Source of the DNA: Nyssa sinensis
Taxonomy: Eukaryota; Streptophyta; Magnoliopsida; Cornales; Nyssaceae
NCBI GenBank assembly: GCA_008638375.1
Contig: CM018051.1
Coordinates: 35,612,240-35,676,239 of the forward strand
Direction of reading: 5' to 3'
DNA: 64,000 nt
The notes under the pieces are model-generated. The model saw only the letters and a program-made list of their open reading frames with translations, had not been told where the DNA came from and searched no databases. This document shows positions 1-11,330 of the stretch, piece by piece (position 1 is the first letter of the stretch; the number at the start of each line of letters is the position of its first letter). The position numbers and the translations under genes are program-made.

Positions 1-1238
1 ATGATATATTGTGCTAAGTAAGGAATAGAATTAAGTTTAGGAATGATTGCCGTGTTGATTAAATGAAGCATGTATTTATTTGACATTAGAACATCACATA
101 GGGAATGCTTGCTTTGAGACAGAATCTATAATTGATTGATTTTGTACTTATGTGTTTCCTGTTATTCCCTAAAGATATGATTTGTTCTGTGTGTTAGTAC
201 TGTGTATGATTTACATTTTTGATGAGTTGTTAAGATTGTGGATATGTGATGTACTCATGTTGATAGGTACTGCGTACATTCATGTGGAAATGGTTTTATT
301 ATTCAGATGCTGTGGTTGCTTTCAATGGAATATATTGTTTAAAAGCATGCTCCATGTGTTGGTACAATACTGTGTTGAGATTGTGTTATTGCATGGTAGA
401 ATCAAGGTATATTGGCATAATGTGATTCCTTAGAACATAGTGTAAGTTGAGCACTTGGTGCTATGCATTATGAGGGTGCAGATCCTGTGGTGAAAGACCC
501 AAAAATTGGCCATCGCATTTGGTACCCAAACCAACAGGAGCGATCCGTGAAAGGACATGACATTGCATTTGGTACCCAAACCAACGGGAGCGATCCGTGA
601 AGGGACATGACATTACAATGGTACTCGAACCAACGGGAGCGATCCGTGAAGAGACATGGGTGTGGCATAGAGTTGCATGAGTGTGTCACGCATATTTTCA
701 TTACATTGTATTAATGAATCCATGAATGTGTGATGAATCTTGTTAATGTATTGTATGGATGAATTGGATGGCATGTAGGTTATAATTGTGCATGTAGATT
801 TAACTATACACTTGCACATGTCACGCCTTAGATTATGTTAATGAGTTGGAATGACATGTAGATATAACTGTACACTTGCACATGCCACGCCCTTAATTTT
901 GTTCCTTGCATTAGCATTATATTATACTAGTAGTTGAGCTGACCCATTCGTGGGATAACAAATTACAGATGACGCTCCCGACACTTGAGATTTGAGGAAG
1001 TCTTGCAGAGTGGAGGAAATATGAGCTTAGGAGGATATTTGGCCCCGAGGGCCATATTTTGTGATGCAGGGCTTAAGCCCAAATGACATGTTGAATGTTT
1101 TTTATTGACTGTGCTTTACATGGATGTACATTGAAGGAAATGAATGTAAGTTTGGGTTGAATCCGTTAGATTGTCCTTTATTTCATTTTTTTTTGTTTTG
1201 TTACTCGCGCCTCGGGTTCGCGGGAATTCGAGGCATGA
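1..1238 (+). mobile_element. Ty3/gypsy-type LTR, 3' part, cut by window edge
   Basis: No credible coding region is present; short open frames here show no domain. The stretch ends with a GC-rich module (CTCGGGTTCGCGGGAATTCG, then AGGCATGA) that resembles the end of the solo LTR at 50188-58944 (GGCTCGGGGCATGACA). I infer a plus-strand gypsy-type LTR whose final CA has decayed to AA. A short tandem repeat lies inside it. The upstream end is outside the window and no TSD can be tested. The superfamily call rests on LTR-end similarity only. Confidence 0.45.
514..656. repeat. Tandem repeat, about 50 bp x 3
   Basis: Three consecutive units share the core CCAACGGGAGCGATCCGTGA (first unit CAACAGGAG) with a period of 50 bp, seen by eye. 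The third unit has diverged at its left side (TGGTACTCGAACC). It lies inside the LTR remnant. Short arrays like this are common in plant gypsy LTRs. Confidence 0.8.
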
Positions 1239-1749
1239 AAACTTGTTTTATTGTTAAGGTTGTCCTCATATATATGTGCAAACAGGCATCCCTATTTTGC
1301 CGTATAGTAGATCAAATGTATAGGATTCTTTTCATATGATGTATTTTGAGGAGAGAGTTTTTTTGGAGCCACCATATAAGGGGATGAATTTCTTGTTTGC
1401 ACGAAAATACATAAGAATTACCTTAGCATAGGCTCTAAAATTATCAATTGGGATCCATTTGGGAACCCCTGCGCACTTTATTGTATAGCGCAATATTTAT
1501 TTATAAATGTAATCATGTGGATTAAATTGAAAGAGGATTATGGTCCTCCCAATATAAAATTTGTTTAAGAATCAATTGAAAAATATATTCATGAACTATA
1601 ATGATGGGATTTGATTGTGAGCAATAGCAGACTTTTGGTTCCAAAGTTATGGTAAAGAATAATATTTTTAAAATTGATTTTTGAGAAAAAATTAAAGATG
1701 TACAAATAATAACTAACGTCAACCCTTGCGCAAAATTGAATGTAGAAAA
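1239..1749. other. Unassigned AT-rich sequence upstream of copia gag
   Basis: This stretch separates the truncated gypsy LTR from the copia-1 gag start. I looked for a copia 5' LTR end (an ACCCTAACA terminus as in the 3' LTR) and for a Met-tRNA primer site (TGGTATCAGAGC) and found neither. Either the 5' LTR of copia-1 has been deleted, or it is displaced left of the window by another insertion. Confidence 0.5.
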
Positions 1750-2594
1750 ATGGCAACCAAAAATGTAGTAGTTGACTTGACAAAAGGTGAAAAGCTAGTG
1801 GAAACCAACTATGACATGTGGCACAGAAATACTCAATACCTTCTGAATAAGCAAGAGTTCCTGGAAACATTGATTAGTTTCATGATCCGACCCAATGAGG
1901 GCACTACGGCCCAACACCGTCATGACCTTGAGACCTATCAGACTTGGTTCAAAAAGGATCTTGGTGTGCGCTTCACTATGTTAAGCAACATGCACAACGA
2001 CTTTATTGGAGAGTATGAGACTTTCCAAACAGCCAAGGAGATGTGGGACCAGCTTAAGTTTGAATTTGGTGGTACATCTACTACGAGATTGAGGAGTCTT
2101 GTTTTGAAGTTCAAGGTGTACCGTAAGGATCCCAAGCATACGATGACTGAACATCTTAGGGTGATGTCCAGTGTAATTCGTAATTTGAGAGCTACTATGA
2201 AGAACCTTACAAATGAGCAACAAGTGCAAGCTGTGATAAAGTCACTGCTAGATTCATGGTCTTACATGAAACAGATCATGACCTATAATGAGAATATCAA
2301 AGACTTCGATGATATCTCATGCCATTGTGAGCTAGAAACGGGGCGCCAAGAGGCGACCAAGACTAGCACGATTGTTGCCCAAGGTGGCAGGCACCATACC
2401 AGTGGATCAAAGAGCAAAGTAAATGAAAAATCTGGGCAGAATGGTGCAAAGGCACCTAAGACGGGAAATGACACCAAGCGCCGCAGAGGCAAGCTTGGTG
2501 GGAAGAAAAAAATGACCAGAGTGAAGTGCTAGAACTACCAGAAGATGGGTCACTTCGCTCGAGATTTCACTAAGCCAAAAAAGGTATCTTCTGG
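1750..2594 (+). pseudogene. Copia-1 gag with degenerate zinc knuckle
   Basis: The chosen start is the ATG at 1750 (MATKNVVVDLTKGEKL), which matches the usual N-terminus of this plant copia gag type better than the upstream in-frame ATG at 1726. About 260 residues are open, with the UBN2-like gag core (YDMWHRN, then MWDQLKFEFGG, LRVMSSVIRNL, NEQQVQAVIKSL) and a basic tail (KRRRGKLGGKKKM). At 2530 a TAG interrupts the zinc knuckle. Past the stop the frame reads NYQKMGHFARDF, so two of the three cysteines of a CX2CX4HX4C knuckle are lost (Tyr and Phe instead). Gag would package element RNA in cytoplasmic particles. It is non-functional as read. Confidence 0.88.
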
Positions 2595-2793
2595 ACCAAA
2601 CAATCTCTACATTTATGTATGTTCACATATACTTATTGCTGATACTGTCTCTCATTGGATTGCAGACACCGGAACAACGAAACATATGACTCAAGATAGA
2701 TCGGGGTTCGTAGATTATCATAGAGTTCCAAATAATTCCCACTATATGTATATGGGAAATGGTGCGTGTGAAGAAGCATTAAGAGTAGGATAG
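2595..2793 (+). pseudogene. Copia-1 aspartic protease remnant
   Basis: The frame continues from the knuckle and contains SHWIADTGTTKHMT at about 2650-2690. The DTG triad is the retropepsin active site (usually DSGA in copia), followed by the expected K/H-M-T. The frame stops at 2793. The domain is shorter than the usual copia protease of about 90-100 residues, so the C-terminal half has been lost or frameshifted before the integrase-side frame opens at 2834. It would process the Gag-Pol polyprotein. Confidence 0.75.
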
Positions 2794-2833
2794 TATCAAC
2801 TTTCACTGTGCACTAGGTGCACACTACTTTTAC

Positions 2834-3870
2834 ATGACGTACTATACGTACGTACTTGAAATTCAGCATTATTTACTTTCAGTTATTGCACTTATGGATT
2901 TTGGTTATGTTTTTTCTTTTGGTAGTGGTAGAATGGATATTTTATTAGATGTTCTTGTTTCTAGACTTGATTCTTTAATGAATAATTTATTTTGTTTAGA
3001 TTTGATTAATTCATCTTTATCTTTATTATATGTTGCTAATGCTAATACGAATATAGATTCTGTTACTTGGCATGTTAGACTTGGGCATATAAGACATGAT
3101 AGGATCACCCGATTATTTAGAGAAGGCCTTTTGGACTCACTCGCTAAGGTTGACCCACCTATGTTTGAGTCATGTTTGGTTGGAAAAACATGTAGAAAGC
3201 CTTTTGGTATGGCTTTCAGAGCTACTCAACCGCTTGAGTTAGTTCACTCAGACATCTGTGGGCCTATGAATCTAAAGGCACGTCATGACGCCTCATATTT
3301 TCTCACTTTTATAGATGACTACACACGATATGGATATGTCTATCTGATCGCTCACCGCTATGAGGGTTTGGATTGTTTCAAACGCTTCGTAGCAGAGGTT
3401 GAGAATCCGAAAGAAAAAAGTTTAAAAGCTCTTTGAATATACAGAGGATGCGAGTATTTATCTGATTAGTTCAAGGAATTATGTAAGGAAAAGAGGATAC
3501 ACAGACAATTGACTATTCCACATACTCCGCAACAAAATGGTGTTGCAGAAAGAAGGAATAAAACTTTGCTAGATATGGTTAGGTGTATGATGGCGTAAGC
3601 TAACCTCCCAATTTCATTTTGGGGGGATGTTATTTTGACTGTAGCCTATATCCTAAACTGTGAACCTTCACAGTCGGTTTCTTCCACTCCCTATGAATCT
3701 TGGAAAGGCAAAAAGCCTAATTTGGAGCATTTGTGCCCATAGAGATCTGCAGGCTATGTTCACAACGCATCCCATAAGTACGGTAAACTGGGCCCTAGAG
3801 CTAGGAAGTATATCTTTATAAGATATTCTGAGAGCTCAAAAGGCTACATTATGTATAGTGAACATCCTGA
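2834..3870 (+). pseudogene. Copia-1 GAG-pre-integrase and integrase core
   Basis: The open part to 3436 contains the HHCC-like pre-integrase motif (VTWHVRLGHIRHDRI, then a FESCLVGK/TCRKPF segment) and the start of the rve core (ELVHSDICGPM, FLTFIDDYTRYGYVYLI), giving the first Asp and the DDYTR signature. Beyond stops at 3436 and 3467 the same domain continues (TIPHTPQQNGVAERRNKTLL), including the catalytic Glu region. Further stops occur near 3598 and 3740. Integrase joins element cDNA to host DNA. The alternation of stops and frames shows decay rather than introns. Confidence 0.85.
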
Positions 3871-4506
3871 TGAAGGAAGAACTGAAAAAGAGTCACGAGA
3901 TGTGTATTTCATTGAGAACGATTTCCCTAGCTTGGGCAATACAAATGGGAGTCTTGACCTCTATGAGTTGGAAGAGATCAAAGATATCTTACCATCTTCA
4001 AGTGAGGGTGGGCAATTAGTTCCCTATCCAGTAATCGCTGAAGATAGTGGGAGTGGTTTTCAGGCTAATGGGAGTGAGCAACCACTAGAAACTCAAGATT
4101 CTGAAGTGCACCAAAGCGAATGAGAAAATATATTCCTCGTCATCATTTTGGGATTGAAGTGGATGTTGTCTTGTGTGTTACATTAGATGAGGAAGAGGCT
4201 GCTTCTTCAGAAGAAGCGCTTTCCTTACATGCTAAGAATGAATGGATGGTTGCTACAGGATGAGATGAGCTCCATAATGAAGAACAAGGTCTGGGAGTTA
4301 GTTGACTTTCCACTAAGGCGTAAGACCACTGGAAACAAATGGGTATTGAAAATTAAGCGTCAGGCATATGGTTCAATTGACAAGTACACGTCTTGTGGCG
4401 AAGTGTTATACTCAAAAGGAGGGTATAGACTATAAAGAGACATTCTCCCCAGTGGTGAGATTTTCCTTTATTCGCCTCATTCTTGCTATTGTAGCGCATT
4501 TGGACT
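3851..4506 (+). pseudogene. Copia-1 integrase-RT linker and N-terminal part of reverse transcriptase
   Basis: An acidic linker (3851-4123) is followed by the start of the RVT_2 domain: MKNKVWELVDFP, then GNKWVLKIKRQAYGS. After a frame change come VAKCYTQKEGIDYKETFSP and VVRFSFIRLILAIVAHLDL. The reading stops abruptly at 4506 where the LTR at 4507 begins. The missing continuation (DLELFQMDVETTSLNG) resumes at 10089, so the domain was split by insertion rather than truncated. Confidence 0.85.
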
Positions 4507-7500
4507 TGATGAGTGTGCGAAAGTGCACTCTAAATACCCTATTATTAGATTAAAATGCTAAAATGTAACCCTATTATTAGAGCATAATGTTTAATATTCT
4601 TAATTCATTTATATTTAGTTTTATGACATATTTCTGTTTAAGTGAGCTGATTAATATATTTATTGAATTAGGGAAGCATTGAAGGTAAAAGAAGAGATAT
4701 GGAGTACATTGTGCAATTTTAGCTTTTAGGCAGATTTGATCTATGGAGCTTCAAATGAGGTTTGGATGGCATTAGAGTTTCAGTATGAGAAAGTGGTCTT
4801 CATGAAGTCTTTAGAGCACGCCTTAAGCTTTTCAGAAAGGTGTGGTTTGCAAAAATCTGAGTTCGTTTGGACCTCCAAACATTGTTTCAAAGTCAGGCCT
4901 GGAAAGCCGAATTCCTGTCCGACCAGCAAAATTCAAGGGGTCATAATTTGAGCTTGAGAAGCCCAAATTAGGTGATTTAAAAGCCTAAAATTATCTACAC
5001 ATCCAGAGCTACAACGTTCGTGAAGAACCCGAATCCCGAATCAAGATTCAGTTGTTATCTAATTAAAAAAGGGGGCTTTAAATATTGCGGCTGCTGGCTG
5101 TGCGCGGGAAAGAAAGAAAACAATTGGAAGAAGTGGGCTGGGCTTGGAACAACTGCATGAAAAAAATGAAGAAGGAAGGGAGATGCGTGGGGCCTAGGGA
5201 AAGATGTAATATCCTGGAAATTGACAAAATTCAGATTATATTCTGACCTAATAATAATTTAGGTTTTGTGACATAATAATTTAAAATAGCTTAAGATATA
5301 GTAAGCCATAACGGGAAGCCATGAGGGGATTAATTATTGGAAAATATAAAATTAATCCAGACCATTGAAAATAATAAATGCTCGAGAAATTAACCCAGCC
5401 GATCAAGTGCCGAAATGGATAAATGGGATCGATACGGAAAATATTAATTATACGAATAAAATAAATAATAATGAACCGAGTCCTGACCTTGCGACAAATT
5501 CGCTGGCATTTTATAATCTAATATTTGATGAAATAAAATATTAATATTATAAGAAATATAGATATATATATATATATATTAATAATTAAGATATTGGCTC
5601 TAAGAATATATAAAATATATAGAAGTATATTTTATATATTAAAATAATAAAAGGGGCATATATATATAGGTAACTACAGGTAAAATAAGAAAAGAGAGGA
5701 TTCTAGAATTCTCTGGTAGGTGCAACTCTGGATATGTCCCTGTCCATAAGAAAATTAGGAAATCTAGAGAATCCAAGAACCGTTCAATGGTCACATGAAA
5801 AAGAAACCGACTTAGAAAAAAAAAAAAGGAGTAGAAGCTGCTGGAAGGTAGCGTTGTAACAGGATATATGTATATATATATGCGTGTAGTTGTGTACGTG
5901 TTGGGGCTGTTGGAGAGAAATTGTAGAGAGTCGGTGCAGCTTGGAGAAGCTACTGGAAAACGTGAAAGAAAAATAAACAAAGGAGAGAAATTGGTCCCTG
6001 GTCTTGCAACAGAGCTGCGGCTAATCAGGAACAGAGATGATACTTTTGATTGAGTAGCTCAGTTTGTTTGTGGGTCAAATTGAGAGAGAAATCTGATACG
6101 TGATTGGGTTTGGGAGTGAGACGGCAGTAACGGTGCAGGGGAAAACTGATTCAGCCGGTTAGAGGAGCTGCCGTTGGATGCTGCAGAACCGGAATTGTTG
6201 GTGCAGGGGATTTTGTGGGTTATTCTCTGTACCGAAGCTGATTCACGAACAAGGACGCCATTGATTAAATCACGACAAACGGAGCTGCAGCAGGTAATAT
6301 TTATGTGTGTATATATATATATACATGCGTGTTGGTGTTGGTTGTGGGTTGGATTGAAGGAAAATGGAGGAAAGAAAAGAGGGCTGTGTGAGTAGCGGTG
6401 CGTGTGCAGGTCGGTGCAGGGAAATTGGTGCGGCTGGTATGGGCATTGAGGTCGACTGCCCTGTTTTGGTGACCTCTGTCAGGGGCGTTGGGCTTCTTGT
6501 GCAGGTGGAGGTTCCGGATTGAAAAATTGAGGATTGAATTGGAAATCTTGGATCCAATTAATTGGAGCAATGGCATGCAACAATAGCGTGCGGCAGCAGG
6601 AGTATGTGTATATTTATGTATTTGTATGTTGAGTAATTCTGAGTTGGGATTGTGGTGATTTTGAGCACAGTAGGGGAATTATACTGGCTGTAGCGGTACA
6701 GAGAAGGGGACGGCAGTGATCAAATTGGGTAGCAGTCCGCTGTAGGGGATAAATCACGTTGGATTAATTGTTGGTTGGAGGATTCAAATTGGTTGATTTA
6801 ACAGTAGCGTGTTGGTGTTAAGTTGTGGTCTGAATTGATAGAAAATTGGGTTTGATGCGATGAGGTTCGGATTGGGCAATATGCAGGATTATGTTGGATT
6901 GATTGTTAGATGAACGAGTGAGGGGTCGGTTTGTTTCGAAGGGTCGCCAAGGAAAGGTGAGAACAGGGGCTGTTTTAGTCCTGCGCCTCTTGTTCCATGC
7001 TTGCTGCTTCAAGGGACGGTCAGTGACAGAATTGGCTTCGAAAGCCAAGCGGCAGCAACAGCGATCTGAGGATGGATAGATTGAAAGAAATTGCCCAGGC
7101 AAACCTTGAGGTGTTACACAGCGGTTTATTTATGGAATCCAAATGAGGTCGAGCCATTCTTGCTGGGATATTGTGCAGATGATTCAACATATGCAAAGAA
7201 GGAAAATCCAGCAATAGATGAAGCTGATTGTCCGGGTTTGGAACAGGCTAATAGAAGCAGCAGAGCTGCTGTCCAGTGATGGAGGTTTGGGAAACCTGTA
7301 ACTGTGGGATGTTGTGATTTCTGTGATGAATTGAAGGAAGGGAAAGTTCTTCAATATCTGATGGATGGGATGATAAGGGGACAGAATCTGTCAGGATCAT
7401 CATCTGCTTGGGGGAAAAAGGCTGAAGAAGCTGATGAAACTGGATTTAAAATGGCTGGCCGACTCAATCAACCTGTTGGTGTATTTTCTTCAGCTGCTGA

Positions 7501-7934
7501 ACCGTGGACCGAAGATCAACCTCAAACTCTGGATGCGCGAGAATTTGGTTCACGCTTGACTGCAAATTCTCCAAAGATTGACTGTGAAGGGAGATAAACA
7601 TATATTCAGGTGAGTAACTCGGACTCCTGACTTGGTGTATATTTTCTGTATACTAAACTGCTTTATATGCTGAACAGTTTTATACACTGCATTGTTTTAA
7701 TGCACTTGCTTTTATGCATATTCCTTGTATTGTATTACATTTGGCATGATTTTATCCTGCTTCTTGATATCTCATGTTCTGATTTTGTTGGAGTCTATTG
7801 TTCTAACTTGTCTATGCTATTGGAGTCTGATTCGTGTTTATCTTGTCATGTTGAGTCTTGGGCCCCTCGGGATTGAGTATATCACTAGATGGATAGCTGG
7901 CTCTGTGGGACGCCCAGAACTCAGCATCCGCTCA

Positions 7935-8228
7935 ATCCTGTCTGTTCCGCTTGATACCGACCCGGTAGTGTGCTGTAGGGACATGGGCCTCCATGTGTAG
8001 GGTGGGTGACTGACGTATTATCTTGTGCGGCATCCCACATTACTGGGGAAGGTTCAGGCACTTTGAGCTGTATCCTTTCTATTTGAGTTGTATCCGTTTT
8101 ATTTGAGCTATATCTGTTCCGCTCTGATACCGACCTCAGCCAGAGGTGTGCGATATGAGGCCCTCCATGTGAGGGGGTGGATGGGAAGTAATGCCATCCC
8201 ACATCGCCTGGGGAAGGTTCAGGCACAT
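7935..8228 (+). repeat. Tandem duplication, about 165 bp x 2
   Basis: Two adjacent units share TCTGTTCCGC, TGATACCGACC, GGGCCTCCATGTG/AGGCCCTCCATGTG, CATCCCACAT and CTGGGGAAGGTTCAGGCAC. They begin near 7940 and 8105, so the period is about 165 bp with several small indels. They lie inside the 5205-8975 LTR. Confidence 0.75.
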
Positions 8229-8343
8229 TCGTTGATATACCGTTGTTTGATTGGTATTCAGTATTGATCCATTCTATTTGGTTCTATGTTGATCTGATTT
8301 GTTCTCTTGCATTACGTTGTTCTACTTGAGCTGCGTTTGAGCA

Positions 8344-8345
<2 letters not shown>

Positions 8346-8384
<39 letters not shown>
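8346..8384. repeat. (AT)n microsatellite
   Basis: Uninterrupted alternating A/T of about 38 bp within the giant solo LTR. Confidence 0.95.
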
Positions 8385-8387
<3 letters not shown>

Positions 8388-10088
8388 CTGGTTTTGAAAC
8401 CCATGGCAGGAACCTATGTTACTCACTGAGCTTGTTTAAGCTCATTCCATTTATTTAACATTTTTCAGGTTGTATCTCCATTGGATTAGAAGGCACAAGG
8501 AGATGATACTAGTAGGCTGAGAGGCATTCCCAAGTGAGAATCTGATAGCAATAATATGTGGAGACTTGGGTTCTAATGGATTGATCTTGGCTATTCAGGT
8601 GAGCGTGATGATATAGTTGATTTTATTCATATGTAATAGATGTGTAGGGACATGGCTCATGGTAATGGTACTCTGGAGGAATTTGATATGCTTTGCGTTA
8701 TATATCTGTTATGGATGTGCTCTGTGGCTTAGAGTTATTTGTTGTTTGGTTTTAGACTTGCTCTGTGGTACATACTTGTGGTATATAGTTGAGTTGCATT
8801 CCCAAGATAAAAAGGTTTTAATTTCCGCTGTTCTGACCCTACATTTAGAGTGCAATTCATTATATGGTTCAGAAGATTGCCTTCGGTTGGTCGCATTGTC
8901 AGTCGGAGACTGACAAGGTGGCTAACTGGCATCACATCTTTCGCATCCGCGTAGGGTGGGGTGCGGGATGTGACAAAAGAAGTAAAAGGAAAGAAATACA
9001 AAAGAAAAAAAGAATAAAAAAGACAAAAGAAAAAAAGTTTGAAAAGTTAAAGAAGTGGAAACAAGGAAACAGAGAGAAAAAGGAAGCAAAAGGTGGCTGA
9101 CGTAGAGGAGAGGAAAACTAAAAGAAAGAAAAGGAAGAAAGGTACGTTGGGCCTGGCTGAAGTTGTGCGGCGCATAGGAACGCAAGCCCAGAAGCTTGCG
9201 CCGAGGGCTTAATGCGCTATGAGGTTTTAAAGGTTTAAAAGAACAGGTCCTTGCGGCTGTTTTTTGGAGGAGAGAAAAAGAACAGAAGAGGGGCGGCTTC
9301 GCAGGTTGAAGCTGGCGCAGAGAAAAAACCAGCGGCTATGCATGGCAGATTTTTTCATTGAAATTTATGTTGTCCATGATTTGTATGGGTAACTAAATTT
9401 TCAAGTAGGGTTAGGGATGAACTTGCACCATAAATGGTTATTTTTAATTTATTTTTGATTCATGTGCTGGATTTTTATTTATTAAAACTCTTTGTTTTAT
9501 CATTCTCAATTTATTGTTGCCGAATAATTAAAGAATTTATTCCGTTTATAGATTCCGTCATGTTTTTTCTATTGAATAGATTGGTTCTTTGATTATTTTT
9601 GGATGAATTGATTATTTATATTGATTTAATTCTTTGCTACAATATTGCTCCTGAGTATATTGTCGTCGTTGGATTTTCTCAATGTGAATAACAATTTGCG
9701 TGATTTAAAAGTGATGAATGATTTTTCAAAAGGTTACATTTGGTTTAATTTTGGTTTAAAATTCTATATCTTCCGATTGAGATTTTTTGGAATTAAATTC
9801 TCAATTGAGTTATCAGTGAATTAAAAATAATTAAAATACTGGATATGTGCAAGGGATTCCCGACGCTCTACTGTTTGTTAATTTGAGTATTTTCTTTCTG
9901 TTAATCACTTTGTTTAAATTTTAATTTGCATTTTAAATCACTTTTTATATTTTTATTTTCTCGTTAATCGTTTAATATTTTCTTTAGTTTCAGAAATTCT
10001 TTCTGTTATTCTTTTAATTTTGTCTCCCTGTGGAATCGACACCCCAAAGCTACACTACAACTACCGCGTTATTCTTTGGGCGTAATCA

Positions 10089-10530
10089 AGACTTAGAGCT
10101 TTTTCAAATGGATGTTGAGACTACATCTCTCAATGGAGAACTAGATGAAGAAATCTATATAGATCAACCAGTGGGTTTTGAAGTCAAAGGAAAAGAGCAT
10201 AAAGTTTATCGCCTCACTCATTCCATTTATGGCCTTAAACAATTATCCAGGCAGTTGTATTTTCGATTTCATCATGCCATTACCTCCATTTGTTTTGAGA
10301 TGATTGAGGAAGATTGTTACGTGTATCTGAAACAATCCAAGAAAAATGTTCTTACCCTCTCGTTGTATGTTGACGACATTCTCTTGGCTGGGAATGATAT
10401 GGATTCCATTGTCGCCACTAAAGAGTGGTTGTCCTCTATTTTTGAGATGAAAGACATGGGTGAAGTAAATTATGTGCTTGGAGTTAAGCTCATGAGAGAC
10501 CATTCAAAGAGACTTCTTAGTTTGTCCTAG
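10089..10530 (+). pseudogene. Copia-1 reverse transcriptase, C-terminal part
   Basis: Continuation of the RT interrupted at 4506. Motifs in order: DLELFQMDVETTSLNGELDE, EEIYIDQPVGF, VYRLTHSIYGLKQL, and the catalytic LSLYVDDILLAGND (YVDD motif intact, about 10363-10400), then FEMKDMGEVNYVLGVKL. It ends at a TAG (10528-10530). Codons before 10089 in the same open frame belong to the inserted LTR, not to RT. The A/S change in the usual TAFLNG segment and the stop indicate decay. Confidence 0.9.
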
Positions 10531-11330
10531 GGGATTTATATAAAGAAGATTCTTGAGCGCTTTCACATACACCACTCCAAACCCATTAACACTCCAATGG
10601 AAAAGGGATGCGCCTTAAGCCTAGACTAGTGTCTTGAGAGTAATGAAGAAAAGAACCAGATGTTCACCGTGCCATATGCAACTGCAATAAGGAGTTTGAT
10701 GTATGCTATGTTGTGCACACGTCCAGACATCTGCCATGTAGTTGGTATAGTTAGTCGTTACCAGAGTAACCTTGGTCCAGATCACTAGAAGGCAGTAAAG
10801 AGGATTTTTTGGTACCTTTGTGGGACCATTGATCTTGCCTTATGCTACCATGGTGGAGACCCGAGACTGAAAGGATACAGCGATGCAAATTAGGATGCAG
10901 ATAAAAATGGACAAAAGTTCACTTCAGGCTATGCTTTTATACTCGGAGGAGGAGCTGTTTCTTAGTGTAACATACATAGCATTATCCATGATGGAGTCAG
11001 AGTACATAGCTCATTCAACGGTTGTTCAAGAGGCTGTTGGTTGAGAAGATTTTTGTAGAGGCTGGGTTTTCCAACCCATGAAGATGAGGTTGTGTTTGTC
11101 TATTGTGAGAGCACATCAGTCCTAGCCTATACAAAGGATCTCAAGTATCATAAAAAATCCAAACACATAGACATTTGTTTCTATTACATTTGAGACATGG
11201 TTGCACAAAGGAAGTGGTCTTGAGACATATCTCCACAGGCAGTATGGTGGCTGATCCATTGACCAAGCCCATTACCAGAGATTTTTTTTATCTCATGTCA
11301 AGAGTGTGGGACTCCGTAGGATTTGATATG
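10531..11330 (+). pseudogene. Copia-1 RT connection and RNase H remnant
   Basis: After the stop the frame reads GIYIKKILERFHIHHSKPIN, TPMEKG, PYATAIRSLMYAMLCTRPDI, VGIVSRYQSN, GYSDAN and TSGYAFILGGGAVS. These are the expected RT thumb and RNase H segments. Stops fall near 10628, 10786, 10890 and 10963, and frameshifts follow. The C-terminus is recognisable at about 11213-11300 (EVVLRHISTGSMVADPLTKP). RNase H would remove RNA from the RNA:DNA hybrid. Confidence 0.85.

Larger units (their letters stand above)
5205..8975 (+). mobile_element. Giant solo LTR (3.77 kb), gypsy-type, family with TGTGACA end
   Basis: It starts TGTAATATCCTGG and ends GTGCGGGATGTGACA, flanked by the perfect TSD AAAGA (5200-5204 and 8976-8980). 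No gag or pol domain is present, so it is a solo LTR produced by LTR-LTR recombination, or a coding-less element. The last 165 bp match the left end of the minus-oriented LTR at 23469 (reverse complement) over a long stretch around CATTGTCAGTCGG and CGCATCCGCGTAGGGTGG, so both belong to one family. It contains a local duplication, a TA microsatellite and, near its end, a GAGCTT-AAGCTC palindrome followed by TTTTTCAG. Confidence 0.85.
4507..10088 (+). mobile_element. Solo LTR of Tat/Ogre-like type inserted in copia-1 RT
   Basis: The insertion begins TGATGAGTGTGCGAAAGTGC at 4507 and ends GCGTAATCA at 10088. The flanks are GGACT (4502-4506) and AGACT (10089-10093), a 5-bp TSD with one G-to-A change. 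Removing it rejoins the copia RT frame (AHLDLELFQMD). Its own sequence, without the further insertion at 5205-8975, is about 1.8 kb with no coding domain. The 3' end has CTCCCTGTGGAATCGACACC, typical of the 3' end of Tat/Athila-type LTRs. It is therefore read as a solo LTR. Confidence 0.82.

Noticed and set aside
182..433. Open frame at the left edge, Cys/Val/Leu-rich
   Set aside because: T/G-rich LTR sequence, no motif, and no splice context.
7304..7597. 97-residue plus-strand frame inside the giant LTR at 5205-8975
   Set aside because: Composition is almost gene-like, but the frame has no recognisable domain and lies wholly within an LTR with a TSD. LTRs of this group often contain such frames by chance.
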